A stretch of DNA of 64,000 bases from Snodgrassella sp945267035 (GCF_026535915.1 NZ_JAFNPF010000001.1:806001-870000), one strand, 5' to 3'; counted from the stretch's first letter, positions 1-8,272 are shown. Notes: generated by a model from the sequence alone, not told the origin. Numbers and translations are program-made.

Positions 1-90
1 GCAGGCTATGCGATGACCAAAGACGAGCTCATCAATAGTGGAAAAAAATATATCGAGTGGCTGATGAAATCCGGTATGCTTTCAGCATAA
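1..90 (+). CDS. 3' end of an unidentified gene (partial)
   Basis: An open frame enters from the left edge and ends with TAA at 88-90, giving a 29-residue C-terminal tail that finishes EWLMKSGMLSA. Its codon use is less AT-rich than the DNA that follows, so it is probably the end of an ordinary chromosomal gene lying outside the window. I do not recognise the family from so short a piece. Confidence 0.45.
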   Translation, partial: AGYAMTKDELINSGKKYIEWLMKSGMLSA

Positions 91-476
91 TAGGGCTTAG
101 GGTAAGAACTTTTTATATCATCATATCCATTACTTAGCGTTAACTTAAAGATAAGGTGAAACCCTTTTCATATTTCTCTAAGCTGCAAAAATGTCTATGC
201 CATGCTTAGGATAATTAACAAGGATGATATTAATCAGTCTTACCCAAAATATTCTCCACAGTAGCGAAATATTCAATGGAATGAGGAAGACTGTAGACCA
301 AATATTAAACAGGTATGGTGAATATGTAGCCAAAAAACAGCTAAAAAACCTGTGGAAAATTAAAAGAGTATTGAAAAATAATAAGGGATAGCGGTAACTC
401 TGATAAGATTTAAGCGATAAAAATATGATCATTCTAAAAAATAATACTACAGCATTTAAACTCACTGTAGAAGGTT
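91..476. other. AT-rich spacer, possibly decayed coding DNA
   Basis: About 385 bases with no supported gene. The plus strand shows short open stretches broken by stops, of the kind left by decayed toxin genes. The 95-codon minus-strand open frame across 178-465 has a run of hydrophobic and aromatic residues typical of the antisense of AT-rich DNA, and I do not call it. No tRNA or strong terminator was seen. Confidence 0.4.
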
Positions 477-849
477 ATGCTTATCCATTTTCCAGATTAT
501 TGGGATTCAAATTGGCTCAGTATTAATACTGAAATTAAAGATTTTCAAAACAATCTTTTTTATGATAATAGTGATAATTGCCTGTTAACAATAGAATTAG
601 TTAAATTAAAAGAATGGTTGAGTAATTTGAAAAATATTTTGATGAAACTGATGAAATTCATTTTATAGAACCCGTCATATCGATTAAATTTAAAAATAAT
701 CAGCTTGAAATAGTTTAAGGTATCAATTAAACCCTAAATACAAAAAGGATTTTGATTCGGAATATTCATTGTTCTTTAGCGTTAATCAAAAAGAAATACT
801 GAATATCATTGTACAACTAGAACGCTATATTAAAAAATATCCGGAATAA
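477..849 (+). pseudogene. Frameshifted WapI-type immunity gene
   Basis: Three reading frames in succession give one continuous protein of about 123 residues. Frame one (477 to about 637) reads a start of the type HFPDYWDSNWLSI, with DNWL-like and ELVKLKEWL segments. Frame two (638-718) reads FDETDEIHFIEP and a beta segment. Frame three (about 718-849) reads LNPKYKKDFDSEYS and ends in ERYIKKYPE before TAA. The order 'YW.sNWL – EL..L..WL – F.EP – L..Y...P' matches my memory of the WapI family of polymorphic-toxin immunity proteins. Two indels (near 637 and near 717) inactivate it. It ends 5 bases before the next gene, so it was probably part of the same immunity array. Confidence 0.6.
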
Positions 850-854
850 CAAAT

Positions 855-1385
855 ATGAACTATTCAGAATTTAAAGAAAACCTAAAAAAAATAACTAAAG
901 CGACTTTTTTAAAGTGCGCTAAAAACTTAAAACCAGAAGAAATCTGCGGATTTGGTATATATACCGATGAGTCGGTTATGAACATGTCAATTTGTTGTAA
1001 CACCATAACCCATTTAAAAGAGTTACAGCAAGAGGAAAAGGGCTATGATGATTACTTCAAATGGAGTATTAATGAATGGCAATATGAAATGATAAATGAA
1101 ATACACGTTGCAAAAATAAATGAAGAACTATTAAATGAACACAGAAAAATATCTGATAAGCAAATATTATTTGAAAAACATAAAGATAAAATCTTAAACA
1201 TTGCAGTAGAAGTTTTGCAGGAACTAAAACAGGAATCACTATTTAAAAATTTAAACAGAGAATTTGTATTAATGTTTGGTATTAGTGATTTTGATGACAA
1301 AGAAATTGAAAAAGCTATTGCGCAAAGACTAAATGATGCAACTCAATTTATGCAATTTAAAAATTGGCTAGATTCAGAAGAATAG
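855..1385 (+). CDS. DUF4303-family protein, probable orphan immunity protein
   Basis: A 176-residue acidic soluble protein without signal peptide or membrane segment. The N-terminal half has the DUF4303 pattern: a beta strand GFGIYTDESV around residues 32-41, then NTITHLKEL and KWSINEWQYE around 69-78, where family members usually have a 'kWs..EW.yE' block. DUF4303 proteins often sit in polymorphic-toxin loci and are thought to be immunity or accessory proteins; the exact target is unknown. It lies between a broken WapI-type gene and a toxin-tail remnant, and a decayed second copy is at 3720-4046. The ATG follows the upstream pseudogene stop by 5 bases. No strong Shine-Dalgarno sequence is visible, so the start is moderately certain. 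Confidence 0.65.
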   Translation: MNYSEFKENLKKITKATFLKCAKNLKPEEICGFGIYTDESVMNMSICCNTITHLKELQQEEKGYDDYFKWSINEWQYEMINEIHVAKINEELLNEHRKISDKQILFEKHKDKILNIAVEVLQELKQESLFKNLNREFVLMFGISDFDDKEIEKAIAQRLNDATQFMQFKNWLDSEE

Positions 1386-1417
1386 AAGCAAATAATATGG
1401 CTTAGAAAAAATAATAA

Positions 1418-1621
1418 GCAAAAAAGTTATTCAGTTCTAAAAATATAAATAAAAAAACAAAGAAATTTATTAAGCAACTCACGGGCAAATACGCCTGCTC
1501 AACAGTTATCACACATAGCGAACAACATGTCGAAGTTCTTGCAAGAAGAGAAAACGAATTACCAGAAAAGATGATATGAGAAGTAGCCAAACACACAGAA
1601 AAATTTTCAAAGAAGTTTTAA
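1418..1621 (+). pseudogene. Orphan toxin C-terminal tail remnant
   Basis: The frame is open from 1418 (after a TAA at 1415-1417) to TGA 1577-1579 and continues in the same frame to TAA 1619-1621. It has no start codon. The peptide includes KKFIKQLTGKYA and VEVLARRENELPEKMI, then EVAKHTEKFSKKF after the internal stop. The segment around LTGKYA…VLARRE resembles the piece at 4789-4911 (LTSKYV…VMARGK), also just upstream of an immunity-type gene. I infer a displaced C-terminal end of a secreted toxin, now without its N-terminal delivery part. The catalytic class cannot be assigned from this fragment. Confidence 0.45.
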
Positions 1622-1645
1622 ACTACGAGACTAAAAAAAGCTGCC

Positions 1646-1702
1646 ATAATAAGAGATATATCAGGCAAACGATATAAATATAACAGATAAAGGAGGTTGG
1701 CT
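1646..1702 (+). repeat. Leader repeat, copy 1
   Basis: About 57 bases immediately upstream of the first 198-residue paralog are nearly identical to 2336-2392, upstream of the second paralog. Shared blocks include AAGAGATATATCAGG and ACGATATAAATATAACAG. The 3' part carries the ribosome-binding site AGGAGG at 1691-1696. The leader was therefore duplicated with the gene. Confidence 0.75.
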
Positions 1703-2299
1703 ATGGTAGTCAAGTATTTAGGATTTTTTTTGCAGAAAATAAAAGATCAAACAAGTTCAGTAAGCAGATGGGACTCATGGAATAAAACCAAATTTAGAAA
1801 TAAAGTAGAAAAAGGCCAGCTCACTTCCGAAGAAGTTGCTAAATATAACCACGAGCATTTATTGGGATATGAGTTTTGCATATTACAGTCGGAAAAATCA
1901 CTTTACCCCGATTGTTTCGTTACCATCGTGCCAAGAAATAAACATGTTGGCGTTCATTTTATCGATAATGAAGGTCGTGAGTATCTAACTTATCTTTTTC
2001 ATGAAGTAAAAGAAGATCGAACGTTATTTCTACAAGAAGTTTGGTTTTATCAATTTATCCCTGGAAACAGCAGCGAAGACCAAGAGTACCGGATCCACTT
2101 TGTATTTGATCAGGACGGAAACTATGCAGCCCGAAAATATATCGATTCTAAGAGGAAATACGAAGATTACGAAGGCAATCAAACACTGGACTTTTCCGGT
2201 TTATACGAAAAATATCCCGAGTTTGGACAATACCAAGGCATCATCCAACTTGAACGCCCAGTATTGATTGATATAATTTCAGGGCATAAACAACGATAA
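1703..2299 (+). CDS. Immunity-like paralog A (unknown family)
   Basis: A 198-residue soluble acidic protein. I do not recognise a named family. It has charged helices at the N-terminus (KVEKGQLTSEEVAKYNHEH), then a beta-rich core with YPDCFVTIVPRNKHVGVHF, EYRIHFVFDQDG and YEDYEGNQTLDFSGLYEKYPE. The layout (single domain, no signal peptide, near-identical neighbours, toxin debris around) suggests an immunity protein. An in-frame TTG lies six bases upstream at 1697, but ATG 1703 has AGGAGG six bases ahead and matches the start of paralog B. The function is an inference from context only. Confidence 0.7.
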   Translation: MVVKYLGFFLQKIKDQTSSVSRWDSWNKTKFRNKVEKGQLTSEEVAKYNHEHLLGYEFCILQSEKSLYPDCFVTIVPRNKHVGVHFIDNEGREYLTYLFHEVKEDRTLFLQEVWFYQFIPGNSSEDQEYRIHFVFDQDGNYAARKYIDSKRKYEDYEGNQTLDFSGLYEKYPEFGQYQGIIQLERPVLIDIISGHKQR

Positions 2300-2335
2300 G
2301 GTTACCTGAAATAGGACTCTGATAAGGTGTATTTA

Positions 2336-2392
2336 ATAATAAGAGATATATCAGGAAAACGATATAAATATAACAGATAAAAGAGGTAAGCT
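2336..2392 (+). repeat. Leader repeat, copy 2
   Basis: The second copy of the leader described at 1646-1702 differs at only a few positions, for example AAGAGG instead of AGGAGG at the ribosome-binding site. It ends at the ATG of paralog B. Confidence 0.75.
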
Positions 2393-2986
2393 ATGATAAT
2401 CAAGTATTTAGGATTTTATTTGCAGAAAATAAAAGATCAAGGTAGCTCCGTTGCACTATGGGATGCATGGAATAAAACTAAATTTGAGAAAAAAGTAGAA
2501 AAAGGCCAGCTCACTTCCGAAGAAGTTGCTAAATACAACCACGAGCATTTATTGGGATATGAGTTTTGCGTATTACAGTCTGAACAATCACTTTACCCCG
2601 ATTGTTACGTTACCATCGTGCCAAGAAATAAACATGTTGGCGTTAATTTTATCGATAATGACGGTCGTGAGTATCTAACTTATCTTTTTCATGAAGTAAA
2701 AGAAGATCGAACGTTATTTCTACGAGAAGTTTGGTTTACGCAATACATTGCAGGAAACAGCAGTGAAGACGAAGAGTACCGGATCCACTTTGCATTTGAT
2801 CAGGACGGAACCTATGCAGCCCGAAAATATATCGATTCTAAGAGGAAATACGAAGATTACGAAGGCAATCAAACACTGGACTTTTCCGGCTTATACGAAA
2901 AATATCCCGAATTCGGACAATACCAAGGCATCATCCAACTCGAACGCCCAGTATTGATTGATATCATTTCAGGACATAAGCAATGA
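2393..2986 (+). CDS. Immunity-like paralog B (unknown family)
   Basis: A 197-residue close paralog of the gene at 1703-2299. Differences cluster in the N-terminal third (SSVALWDAWNKTKFEKK against SSVSRWDSWNKTKFRNK) and in a few core positions (VNFIDNDGRE, TQYIAGNSSEDEE), while the last 60 residues are almost unchanged. This pattern, with the duplicated leader, indicates recent tandem duplication, possibly with diversification against different toxin variants. ATG 2393 follows an AAGAGG ribosome-binding site. No known family was recognised. Confidence 0.7.
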   Translation: MIIKYLGFYLQKIKDQGSSVALWDAWNKTKFEKKVEKGQLTSEEVAKYNHEHLLGYEFCVLQSEQSLYPDCYVTIVPRNKHVGVNFIDNDGREYLTYLFHEVKEDRTLFLREVWFTQYIAGNSSEDEEYRIHFAFDQDGTYAARKYIDSKRKYEDYEGNQTLDFSGLYEKYPEFGQYQGIIQLERPVLIDIISGHKQ

Positions 2987-3044
2987 TAAAATTATACAAA
3001 AGAGAATAATCATCAAATCAACTTTTATCATCCATTTAAGCTAA

Positions 3045-3689
3045 ATGTCATTGATAGTAAATAATTTATTGCCGGAAATTAACTCGAAAATGAAAAAATT
3101 TTTAGAAAAATATAGTCATTCATATTCTGAACCTAATCAGAATATTAATAAGGAAACATTTCAACATAAGTATCATGCTTTTAGCTTTATTTATGATTTA
3201 ATTTATCAATACGGAGGAGATGTATTCGATAATGGGCTTTTTAAAATTCATACTTTTGCATACCTTGAAAAGTGGACAAACTTAATAACCAACCATTATT
3301 TTAAAAAAGAAATAGAAGGGCAAGAATTAATTTGTTTTGCCTCTAATTGGCAGGGGTGTATGTATTGTGTTAATTCAGCAAATAACTTAATAACTTATTT
3401 TGATCCCGCAACATGCGATTTTTTTTCCGCAGATAATACATCAATTACTAATTTTTTTGATAATGTACTGGTAGATGGAGAGTTCGATATCATCTTTGAA
3501 GATTATTTTAAAGAAGTGATGGGTTATTTAAATAGCAGTAAACTTAACTATGATGAAAGCATAGGGCATAAAATATTCCTCCATTTGGGTGGAGAAGATG
3601 ATATTGAGAATTTGGCAATAATCAATACAGAAGTTTTATGGGATTTACATATTCAAGTAGCTGAAAGAATAAATGACCTTCCTGACTAA
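3045..3689 (+). CDS. Probable DUF1851/Tdi1-like immunity protein
   Basis: A 214-residue soluble protein. The middle (about residues 95-130) reads CFASNWQGCMYCVN and ITYFDPATCDFFSA, like the SUKH/GAD-related fold. The C-terminal third contains GHKIFLHLGGEDDIENLAI followed by LHIQVAERI, resembling the 'GY.pAL.LGG…eNl…vhL.i…' end of the DUF1851 (T6SS immunity Tdi1 C-terminal) family. It lies inside the orphan immunity array, behind paralog B and ahead of the decayed DUF4303 copy. The assignment is by motif memory and could be another SUKH-superfamily member. No clear Shine-Dalgarno sequence precedes the ATG. Confidence 0.5.
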   Translation: MSLIVNNLLPEINSKMKKFLEKYSHSYSEPNQNINKETFQHKYHAFSFIYDLIYQYGGDVFDNGLFKIHTFAYLEKWTNLITNHYFKKEIEGQELICFASNWQGCMYCVNSANNLITYFDPATCDFFSADNTSITNFFDNVLVDGEFDIIFEDYFKEVMGYLNSSKLNYDESIGHKIFLHLGGEDDIENLAIINTEVLWDLHIQVAERINDLPD

Positions 3690-3719
3690 AAATTCTATTT
3701 TTTTAAAATGGAAAAATAT

Positions 3720-4046
3720 ATGAATCATTCAGAAAATAAAGAAAATCTAAAAATAACTAAGGCGTTTTAAAACTGGGTTGCAAACTTAAAAAAGAAATTT
3801 ATGCGGATTTGGTATACATACTGATGAATCAGTAATGAGCAATTCAATTTCCTGTTACACCATGACTCATTTAAAGTGTTACAGCAAAAGGACAAAGAGC
3901 AATGATGAATAGTGCACAGAGAGTATAAATTTGCATGAACTGATGAACGAAGTACACGTTGCAAAATAAATGAAGCACGACAAAGAAGAACTTTTAAATA
4001 AACATTGTTCATTGAATTTAGACAGTGGATTGATCCAAAAGAATAG
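3720..4046 (+). pseudogene. Decayed second copy of the DUF4303 gene
   Basis: The DNA aligns by eye with the gene at 855-1385. It opens with MNHSENKENLK (compare MNYSEFKENLK), then shows ICGFGIHTDESV in another frame and a copy of the VHVAK segment. It ends with a DPKE stop context followed by AGAAGCAAAT, as the intact copy ends with DSEE and then AGAAGCAAAT. Several indels, an early TAA and a missing central segment (about 200 bases shorter overall) destroy it. It shows that a block including the DUF4303 gene and its downstream neighbour was duplicated. Confidence 0.7.
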
Positions 4047-4129
4047 AAGCAAATTATGATAAAATATACAGATTACTTCCGAAAAAAAAAGTAAGAGAAG
4101 AATAGCTTGCAGTTGGTTATTGGGACCTA

Positions 4130-4648
4130 TTGAATAATACTAAATTTGAGAAGAAAGTAGAAAAAGGCCAGCTCACCTCCGAAGAAGTTGCTAGATACAA
4201 CCACGAGCATTTATTGCGATATGAGTTTTGCGTATTACAGTCCGAACAATCACTATACCCCGATTGTTACGTTACCATCGTGCCAAGAAATAAACATGTT
4301 GGCGTTCATTTTATCGATAATGAAAATCGTGAGTATCTAACTTATCTTTTTCATGAAGTAAAAGAAGATCGAACGTTATTTCTACGAGAAGTTTGGTTTA
4401 TGCAATACATTGCAGGAAACAGCAGCGAAGACGAAGAGTACCGGATCCACTTTGTATTTGATCAGGACGGAAACTATGCAGCCCGAAAATATATCGATTC
4501 TAAGAGGAAATACGAAGATTACAAAGGCAATCAAACACTGGACTTTTCCGGCTTATATGAAAAATATCCCGAATTCGGTCAATACCAAGGCATCATCCAA
4601 CTCGAACGCCCAGTATTGATTGATATCATTTCAGGGCATAAGCAATGA
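4130..4648 (+). CDS. Immunity-like paralog C, N-terminally truncated
   Basis: The third copy of the 198-residue family. Residues from NNTKFEKKVEKGQ to the end match paralogs A and B, but the first 20-odd codons are replaced by unrelated DNA, and an in-frame TAG lies at 4103-4105. The matching frame begins at about 4121 (WDLLNNTK); the only usable start is TTG at 4130, with no good ribosome-binding site. It lacks the leader repeat found before A and B. It is probably a non-expressed or poorly expressed relic, although the core is intact and free of stops. It sits downstream of the decayed DUF4303 copy, mirroring the order in the first block. Confidence 0.55.
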   Translation: MNNTKFEKKVEKGQLTSEEVARYNHEHLLRYEFCVLQSEQSLYPDCYVTIVPRNKHVGVHFIDNENREYLTYLFHEVKEDRTLFLREVWFMQYIAGNSSEDEEYRIHFVFDQDGNYAARKYIDSKRKYEDYKGNQTLDFSGLYEKYPEFGQYQGIIQLERPVLIDIISGHKQ

Positions 4649-4788
4649 TAAGGTTGGCAGAAATAGGCAAGAAAAGTTGTTGTAAAATTGACGATATTTC
4701 AATGTTATTGAACAGAATTGAGAAGGTAAATAAGCAGAAACGATTATGATGGCTATTGATTTTTGTATGGTTTAAATATGTTCTATAG

Positions 4789-4911
4789 GCTGTACACCAA
4801 AAAGTTGAAAATCTCACGAGCAAATACGTTTTCGCTATGTTGATTAAAAAAAAGCGAATTAAAATGCAAGTCATGGCAAGAGGAAAAAAAGTCTATCCAA
4901 GAGGTATTTAA
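4789..4911 (+). pseudogene. Second toxin C-terminal tail remnant
   Basis: The frame is open from just after TAG 4786-4788 to TAA 4909-4911, 40 codons, with no early start. The peptide includes VENLTSKYVFAML and KMQVMARGKKVYPRGI. The spacing of LT-x-KY and V-x-ARxx resembles the tail remnant at 1418-1621. The stop lies three bases before the ATG of the 284-residue gene at 4915, the tight toxin-then-immunity arrangement. I infer a leftover tail of the cognate toxin. Confidence 0.4.
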
Positions 4912-4914
4912 ATA

Positions 4915-5769
4915 ATGAGAATAAAATATCGATTTTTTAAAAATTTTTCCTTCAAAGAAGTTTCTAAATTAAAAACGAGCAATATTTATGTCGATGTGGG
5001 ATGTGATGCTTTTACATTCTATGAACATGACCAAATGAACGAGCAACTTCTATCCATATTCGGAAGCAACTATAAAAATTATATAACTGTTGCCAAAACA
5101 GAATTTTCAGAAAATGAAAGAATTAATGCCGATTATTTATCAATTAGGTCTAGTAAAGTTTTGGGATATCCTCAACCAGAAGATTTAGACGGAAATGATG
5201 AATTGGAAAAATTTCCTTTTAATGTTTTTCCTTATTTAAACAATGTATTTGAAATAACAAAAAAAAGTGAACATTTTGGAATTATTAGAGGGAAGCAAAT
5301 TGGAAATATCTCACTATTAAGCGAACCTAAATGGAATAAAAAGGGTATAGGAACAATCTATTGGCTTGAAGATACATTTTTTACTACACCTTCAATTTAT
5401 GAAAATATATTTAAACCACTGAATATACAAAGCAAAAGTGTCATGGAGTATGGTAATGAAAAACCTCTAGTTACAGTAGTTCAATTGTTACCACAGGGGA
5501 TATCCTCATCTAAATTAAATATAAATGATAATAATGTAGATGAGAAAATACATATCCCAGAGTGGGAAATGACTAGGTTTCATTTAAATAATCAAGGATT
5601 TTTTCCATCTTTTGAAAATCATCCGGGAAACTTTGATTTTTTTGTATCGCAAGAAAATTTTGGCTCAGGTTGTGCCAATTATAAAGAAGTTTTTGTATCG
5701 CAAAAGCTATACCAACTTTTAAAGAAAAATAATATCAAAGGACTCGATTATTACCCAGTAAAGCAATAG
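4915..5769 (+). CDS. Putative immunity protein (unrecognised, Imm11/DUF1629-like end)
   Basis: A 284-residue soluble protein, AT-rich, with no signal peptide or membrane helices. The C-terminus, with VFVSQKLYQLLKKNNIKGLDYYPV, resembles the 'iivS..l..ll…i.g..f.P' ending of Imm11/DUF1629-like immunity proteins; the rest gives no family I can name. It starts three bases after a toxin-tail remnant, which supports an immunity role. An AGAGG lies about 11 bases ahead of the ATG. What it neutralises is unknown. It is the last gene of the first accessory patch before core genes resume at gloB. Confidence 0.45.
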   Translation: MRIKYRFFKNFSFKEVSKLKTSNIYVDVGCDAFTFYEHDQMNEQLLSIFGSNYKNYITVAKTEFSENERINADYLSIRSSKVLGYPQPEDLDGNDELEKFPFNVFPYLNNVFEITKKSEHFGIIRGKQIGNISLLSEPKWNKKGIGTIYWLEDTFFTTPSIYENIFKPLNIQSKSVMEYGNEKPLVTVVQLLPQGISSSKLNINDNNVDEKIHIPEWEMTRFHLNNQGFFPSFENHPGNFDFFVSQENFGSGCANYKEVFVSQKLYQLLKKNNIKGLDYYPVKQ

Positions 5770-5917
5770 TCAACCGAACATTTGCTTTGCAAGGAAATGG
5801 ATTAGAAGAATGGAAAAGAATGAGGTATACGCAGCACTAATAACTCATTCAATCCACGCAGCAAAAACTCTGATTGCCTTATAATACTGGTGTGTTACAC
5901 CGTTGAGGGCACCATCT

Positions 5918-6679
5918 ATGCTGCAAATTTTTCCACTAAAAGCCTTTGTAGATAATTACATTTGGTTATGGCAACATGAAAATCAGGTGATTGTGGTAGA
6001 TCCGGGACAAGCTGAACCGGTGTTGGCGTATCTGGCAACCCATCAATTGACTTTAACGGCTATTTGGCTCACCCACGCCCATGCAGACCACATAGGTGGT
6101 GTAGCCAAATTGTGCCAAGCATATCCACAGTGTCATGTCTTAGGGGCTGCTGATTGGCATGGAGTCAATAAGGTTGTGGCAGAAGGGAGTCAATTCAACT
6201 TTTTTGACTATCCTGTGCGGATCTGGCACATCCCAGGGCATACAGCAGATCATTTGGCTTATTTATTAACAAATGCCAGTCAATTATTGCGGGTTTTTTG
6301 TGGTGACACGCTGTTTAGTGCAGGCTGTGGACGAGTTTTTACCGGTACCATGACGCAGCTTTATCATAGTTTGCAGCGACTAAACAATTTGCCGGCATCA
6401 ACATGGTTGTATCCGGCACATGAATATACCGCAGCTAATTTACGCTTTGCCCAAACTGTAGAACCAGATAATCAGGCCATTAGGCAAGCTCTGCATGATG
6501 CAAGTTCTCTACCAACTTTACCGGTTACGCTCGCCCATGAACGCTTAGTAAACCCATTTTTGCGGTTGCAGCAGCCACAAGTAAAAGCAGCAGTGATGCA
6601 ACATGGCTTGCCGAGGGCAGAAGTTAATCAGCCCATGGCTGTTTTGAGTTGTTTACGCGAATGGAAAAATCATTTTTGA
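5918..6679 (+). CDS. gloB: Hydroxyacylglutathione hydrolase (glyoxalase II)
   Basis: Hydrolyses S-lactoylglutathione to lactate and glutathione, the second step of methylglyoxal detoxification, in the cytosol. The 253-residue metallo-beta-lactamase-fold protein has the metal motif THAHADH at 52-58, IPGHTADH (H108), CGDTLF (D130) and AHEYT (H168), together supplying both metal sites. The C-terminal HAGH-type domain ends with a typical NPFLR…LR pattern. The family motif is usually THHHxDH; the Ala at the second position is a common variant. ATG 5918 gives the canonical MLQIFPLKAFVDNYIW start; an in-frame TTG upstream at 5903 is less likely. It borders the AT-rich immunity array. Confidence 0.93.
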   Translation: MLQIFPLKAFVDNYIWLWQHENQVIVVDPGQAEPVLAYLATHQLTLTAIWLTHAHADHIGGVAKLCQAYPQCHVLGAADWHGVNKVVAEGSQFNFFDYPVRIWHIPGHTADHLAYLLTNASQLLRVFCGDTLFSAGCGRVFTGTMTQLYHSLQRLNNLPASTWLYPAHEYTAANLRFAQTVEPDNQAIRQALHDASSLPTLPVTLAHERLVNPFLRLQQPQVKAAVMQHGLPRAEVNQPMAVLSCLREWKNHF

Positions 6680-6828
6680 TTAACGCATCATCATGGCTAT
6701 GTTATCATTTGATACGCATAATACCTACAGAAAGAATGAGTTGAATTAGGCTTATTAGCATCGATAGTTGTTATCTGGATTGCTACCAGCAAAATCAGTA
6801 AGGTGCATGAGGCTGTTCACATATTGGC

Positions 6829-8193
6829 ATGAATAAAACCAAATCTGATTGTATGCAGTGGGAAAATTTACTCAGTACCCAGCGTTTTAAGCCGGAAAAC
6901 GGGCAAATCCTTCCCACAGTTACCGCTTCCAGCGAAGAGGGGGCAGAAGCGTTACGTACCGATTTTCACATTGATTATGATCGTGTGGTTTTTTCCAGTG
7001 GCTTTCGTCGGCTGGCGCGTAAAACACAGGTACATCCGTTCGCCACCCATGATCATACGCATAATCGCTTAACCCATAGTGTTGAAGTGGCCAGTGTGGG
7101 GCGCAGTTTAGGCAATAGAGTAGGGGTTATGCTCAATAAAGGGGGCTTTCTACCACCTAGTAATCATCCGGCTGATATCGGTGCTGTTGTGCAGGTGGCT
7201 TGTCTGGCCCATGATTTCGGTAATCCGCCTTTTGGTCACACAGGCGAAGATGCGCTGCGGGACTGGTTTCGTGATCCTCAGCACAATATTTACCTACAAG
7301 ACTTAACCCCTGCAGAACGCCACGATATAGAAACCTATGAAGGCAATGCCCACAGCCTCCGTTTGGTCACCACATTGGAAATGTACCAAAATGATGGAGG
7401 CATGCGTCTGACGGCAGCGGTAATCGGTGCGCTACTAAAATATCCATGGACGAGTTCTGCCACTCACCGAGAAGATAAATTTAATATTTACCAGTCTGAA
7501 TTACCTATTATCCGAGCCGTTGCAGCGGAGTTGGGTTTAGCGCAAATCGGTGAAAATCACTGGGTACGTCATCCTTTGTCATACTTAATGGAAGCAGCAG
7601 ATGATATCTGTTATGCCTTGCTGGACTTAGAAGATGCGGTTGAACTTGAGTTACTTCATGTTGATGAAGTAGAAAAAATTCTTTCCAAACTGACTAATCC
7701 TGAGTATGCATGGCAATCGTTTAGTAGCCGGGAACGGTGTGCACGGCTGCGGGGTGTGGCGATAGGTCGGGCGGTAGAGAATATTGCGCAAACTTTTATT
7801 ACCCACCATCGGGATTTATTACGAGGGACTTTTCAGGGTAAAGATCTGTTGGCTTTGGCCAGCCCAGATGTCAATGATGCATTAAATGAAGCTAAAGAAT
7901 TGGCGCGGACACGCATTTTTCGCCATGAAAGCAAGTTGATCACGGAAATTGCTACATTTCCATGTCTGGCTTCAATACTGAATATTTTGGTACCTGCAGT
8001 CCATGCCTTTATTACAGCACCTGCTGTCAGTCGACGACAAGAGCTGGCACTTTCTTTATTAAAAGAACAAAAACTCAAGAAAGAGGACAGTTTATATCAG
8101 GCATATATGAAAATACTTGATTTTATCGGTGGTATGACAGACAACACGGCAGCGCGGCTAGCCCGTGAAGTATCTGGTATTGGTATGTTATAA
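6829..8193 (+). CDS. dgt: Deoxyguanosinetriphosphate triphosphohydrolase-like protein
   Basis: An HD-domain dNTPase that cleaves dGTP-type substrates to the nucleoside and tripolyphosphate, affecting nucleotide pools. The 454-residue protein has RLTHSVEVA (His 83) and CLAHDFGNPPFGHTGE (His 128, Asp 129), the HD metal motifs, and a later SYLMEAADDICYALLDLEDA block containing the third conserved Asp. Length is normal for the dGTPase type-2 family. An alternative ATG 24 bases downstream (MQWENLLS) is possible; neither start has a strong ribosome-binding site. Transcription probably continues towards the tRNA pair, which has its own promoter. Confidence 0.92.
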   Translation: MNKTKSDCMQWENLLSTQRFKPENGQILPTVTASSEEGAEALRTDFHIDYDRVVFSSGFRRLARKTQVHPFATHDHTHNRLTHSVEVASVGRSLGNRVGVMLNKGGFLPPSNHPADIGAVVQVACLAHDFGNPPFGHTGEDALRDWFRDPQHNIYLQDLTPAERHDIETYEGNAHSLRLVTTLEMYQNDGGMRLTAAVIGALLKYPWTSSATHREDKFNIYQSELPIIRAVAAELGLAQIGENHWVRHPLSYLMEAADDICYALLDLEDAVELELLHVDEVEKILSKLTNPEYAWQSFSSRERCARLRGVAIGRAVENIAQTFITHHRDLLRGTFQGKDLLALASPDVNDALNEAKELARTRIFRHESKLITEIATFPCLASILNILVPAVHAFITAPAVSRRQELALSLLKEQKLKKEDSLYQAYMKILDFIGGMTDNTAARLAREVSGIGML

Positions 8194-8272
8194 ATCAAAT
8201 CGATGATGTTGCTAAATAGTTATATAAAACAATAAATAAGTTTGAATTGCACCTTAAAGATTGATTTACTAC

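Noticed and set aside
178..465. 95-codon minus-strand open frame rich in Leu, Phe and Ile
   Set aside because: Composition is what antisense AT-rich DNA gives; no start signal and no family resemblance.
6743..6832. Plus-strand peptide ELGLLASIVVIWIATSKISK… that looks like a small membrane protein before dgt
   Set aside because: No ATG, GTG or TTG lies between the upstream in-frame stop at 6737 and the hydrophobic part, so it cannot be translated as it stands.
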